A DNA stretch of 42,691 nt from an uncultured Saprospiraceae bacterium (GTDB lineage: Bacteria; Bacteroidota; Bacteroidia; Chitinophagales; Saprospiraceae): contig CALDYJ010000068.1 of the NCBI GenBank assembly GCA_937941095.1, positions 1 through 42,691 on the forward strand. The letters are read 5' to 3'. This document shows positions 41,993 to 42,691 of this stretch, one piece after another; position 1 is the first letter of the stretch, and every line of letters starts with the position of its first letter. The notes below the pieces were generated by a model. That model saw only the letters and a program-made list of their open reading frames with translations, ran no database searches and was not told where the DNA came from. The translations under genes and the position numbers were made by a program.

Positions 41993-42685
41993 ATGAGAAA
42001 ATTATTATTAGGACTTTGTTTCCTATTCGTTTTTGGTTTAACATCTTACGCACAAGATAAATCACCGAAAAAATACATTACTGTAGGTTTAGACATTAAT
42101 CCTTGGTTGAGTGAACCAGGGACCTTAGAAAATTCACATAGGGCTGGACTTGGAATAAGATTAGATTTTCACGCTAAAAATAATCGTGCACATTCTTTCA
42201 ATACTGGATTTTCTGTGCTCACGCTTGGCGACCACGAAAATTTCCTGGACATTACTGATAGTCAAAACATAGAAATCACAGAAGTCAATAGGTATTATAA
42301 AATCGGATCCTATAAATTAAAATACTTTAGCATTCCTTTGATTTATAAATTCCAAAAGAAGTGGTGGTACCTTTCTGGAGGCTTCGAAACTTATTTTAAA
42401 TTAAATCAAGAAGAGATCCATGGCAATGACATTAGAATAGATATTCTTGGAACAGACTTTGAGGATTTTGCAAAGGAGAAAGTAAGAAATGCTAACCTTG
42501 CCTTTAGTATAGCAGTTGCTTTTCAAATTCCACTCGGAGATGCATGGCATATCTATGTCGAGCCTAATTATCAATACCTTTTCTCAAGTGTTTACAAAGA
42601 CAACATCGATGAAATCAATAGAAATTTTATATTCTTGAGGATGGGATTAAAATCTAAATTGTTTTTACCGAAGACGGGGGATTAG
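41993..42685 (+). CDS. Putative outer-membrane beta-barrel protein (PorT-like)
   Basis: 230 residues from the ATG at 41993; a GTG at 41945 overlaps ftsE and lies before the signal peptide. The signal peptide MRKLLLGLCFLFVFGLTSYA is followed by amphipathic strands (RAGLGIRLDFHAKN, HSFNTGFSVLTLG, LKYFSIPLIYKFQKKWWYL, LAFSIAVAFQIPLG, WHIYVEPNYQYLFSSVY). A final strand (NFIFLRMGLKSKLFL) resembles the outer-membrane beta-barrel domain common in Bacteroidota. The function is unknown. The 19-bp gap to ftsE suggests a shared transcript. Confidence 0.72.
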   Translation: MRKLLLGLCFLFVFGLTSYAQDKSPKKYITVGLDINPWLSEPGTLENSHRAGLGIRLDFHAKNNRAHSFNTGFSVLTLGDHENFLDITDSQNIEITEVNRYYKIGSYKLKYFSIPLIYKFQKKWWYLSGGFETYFKLNQEEIHGNDIRIDILGTDFEDFAKEKVRNANLAFSIAVAFQIPLGDAWHIYVEPNYQYLFSSVYKDNIDEINRNFIFLRMGLKSKLFLPKTGD

Positions 42686-42691
42686 GATTGA

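Overview
The window is AT-rich bacterial chromosome from a member of the Bacteroidota. Four secreted proteins end in type IX secretion (T9SS) sorting domains. Starts lack clear Shine-Dalgarno sequences and are preceded by A-rich leaders, and several promoters carry a TAnnTTTG -7 box. The gene set (CcsA/CcmF with a Cys-type CcmE, UXS plus RmlB, SLBB exporter, PD40-amidohydrolase) also fits this phylum, perhaps a marine Saprospiria-like lineage; that finer placement is inference. Almost all of the sequence is coding. No rRNA, tRNA, CRISPR array, insertion sequence or prophage was seen.

Layout. 1-2.4 kb: the 3' part of a lipoprotein-type inorganic pyrophosphatase and two GNAT-fold acyltransferases. 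2.5-3.4 kb (minus): an ECF sigma factor followed by a probable anti-sigma protein. 3.5-7.6 kb: lysA and valS. 7.6-15.4 kb (minus): three large related T9SS cargo proteins and the degraded tail of a fourth, separated by stem-loops. 15.6-18.6 kb (minus): a compact operon of an outer-membrane barrel protein, waaA and an HldE-type heptose kinase for the LPS inner core. 19-23.8 kb (plus): UDP-glucuronate decarboxylase, dTDP-glucose dehydratase and a seven-repeat SLBB exporter, i.e. polysaccharide precursor supply and export. 23.8-24.6 kb: a divergent ArsC-like reductase and a MenI-type thioesterase. 24.7-29.2 kb (plus): an LVIVD-repeat T9SS protein, a trehalase-fold protein that has lost its catalytic segments, and an aldose epimerase overlapping it. 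29.2-32.5 kb (minus): a secreted propeller-amidohydrolase. 32.6-34.3 kb (plus): a three-gene cluster of a secreted protein, a DinB-fold metalloprotein and a single-cysteine DsbD-like thioredoxin domain. 34.4-36.7 kb: a nucleoside transporter divergent from a uridine-kinase-like enzyme, plus a DUF6435 protein. 36.7-41.1 kb (minus): ccmE, ccmF, a Rossmann/DUF2520 protein and a small conserved protein. 41.3-42.7 kb: ftsE and another outer-membrane barrel protein.

The main theme is envelope biology: LPS core, polysaccharide export, T9SS surface proteins, outer-membrane barrels and cytochrome c maturation. The items I would look at first are the catalytically stripped trehalase-like lipoprotein paired with an epimerase, the single-Cys thioredoxin in an operon with a DinB protein, the pyrophosphatase with Asp-to-Glu changes at its metal site, and the tandem T9SS paralogue array with its relic sorting domain. 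I found no single unmistakable new defence or mobile system.
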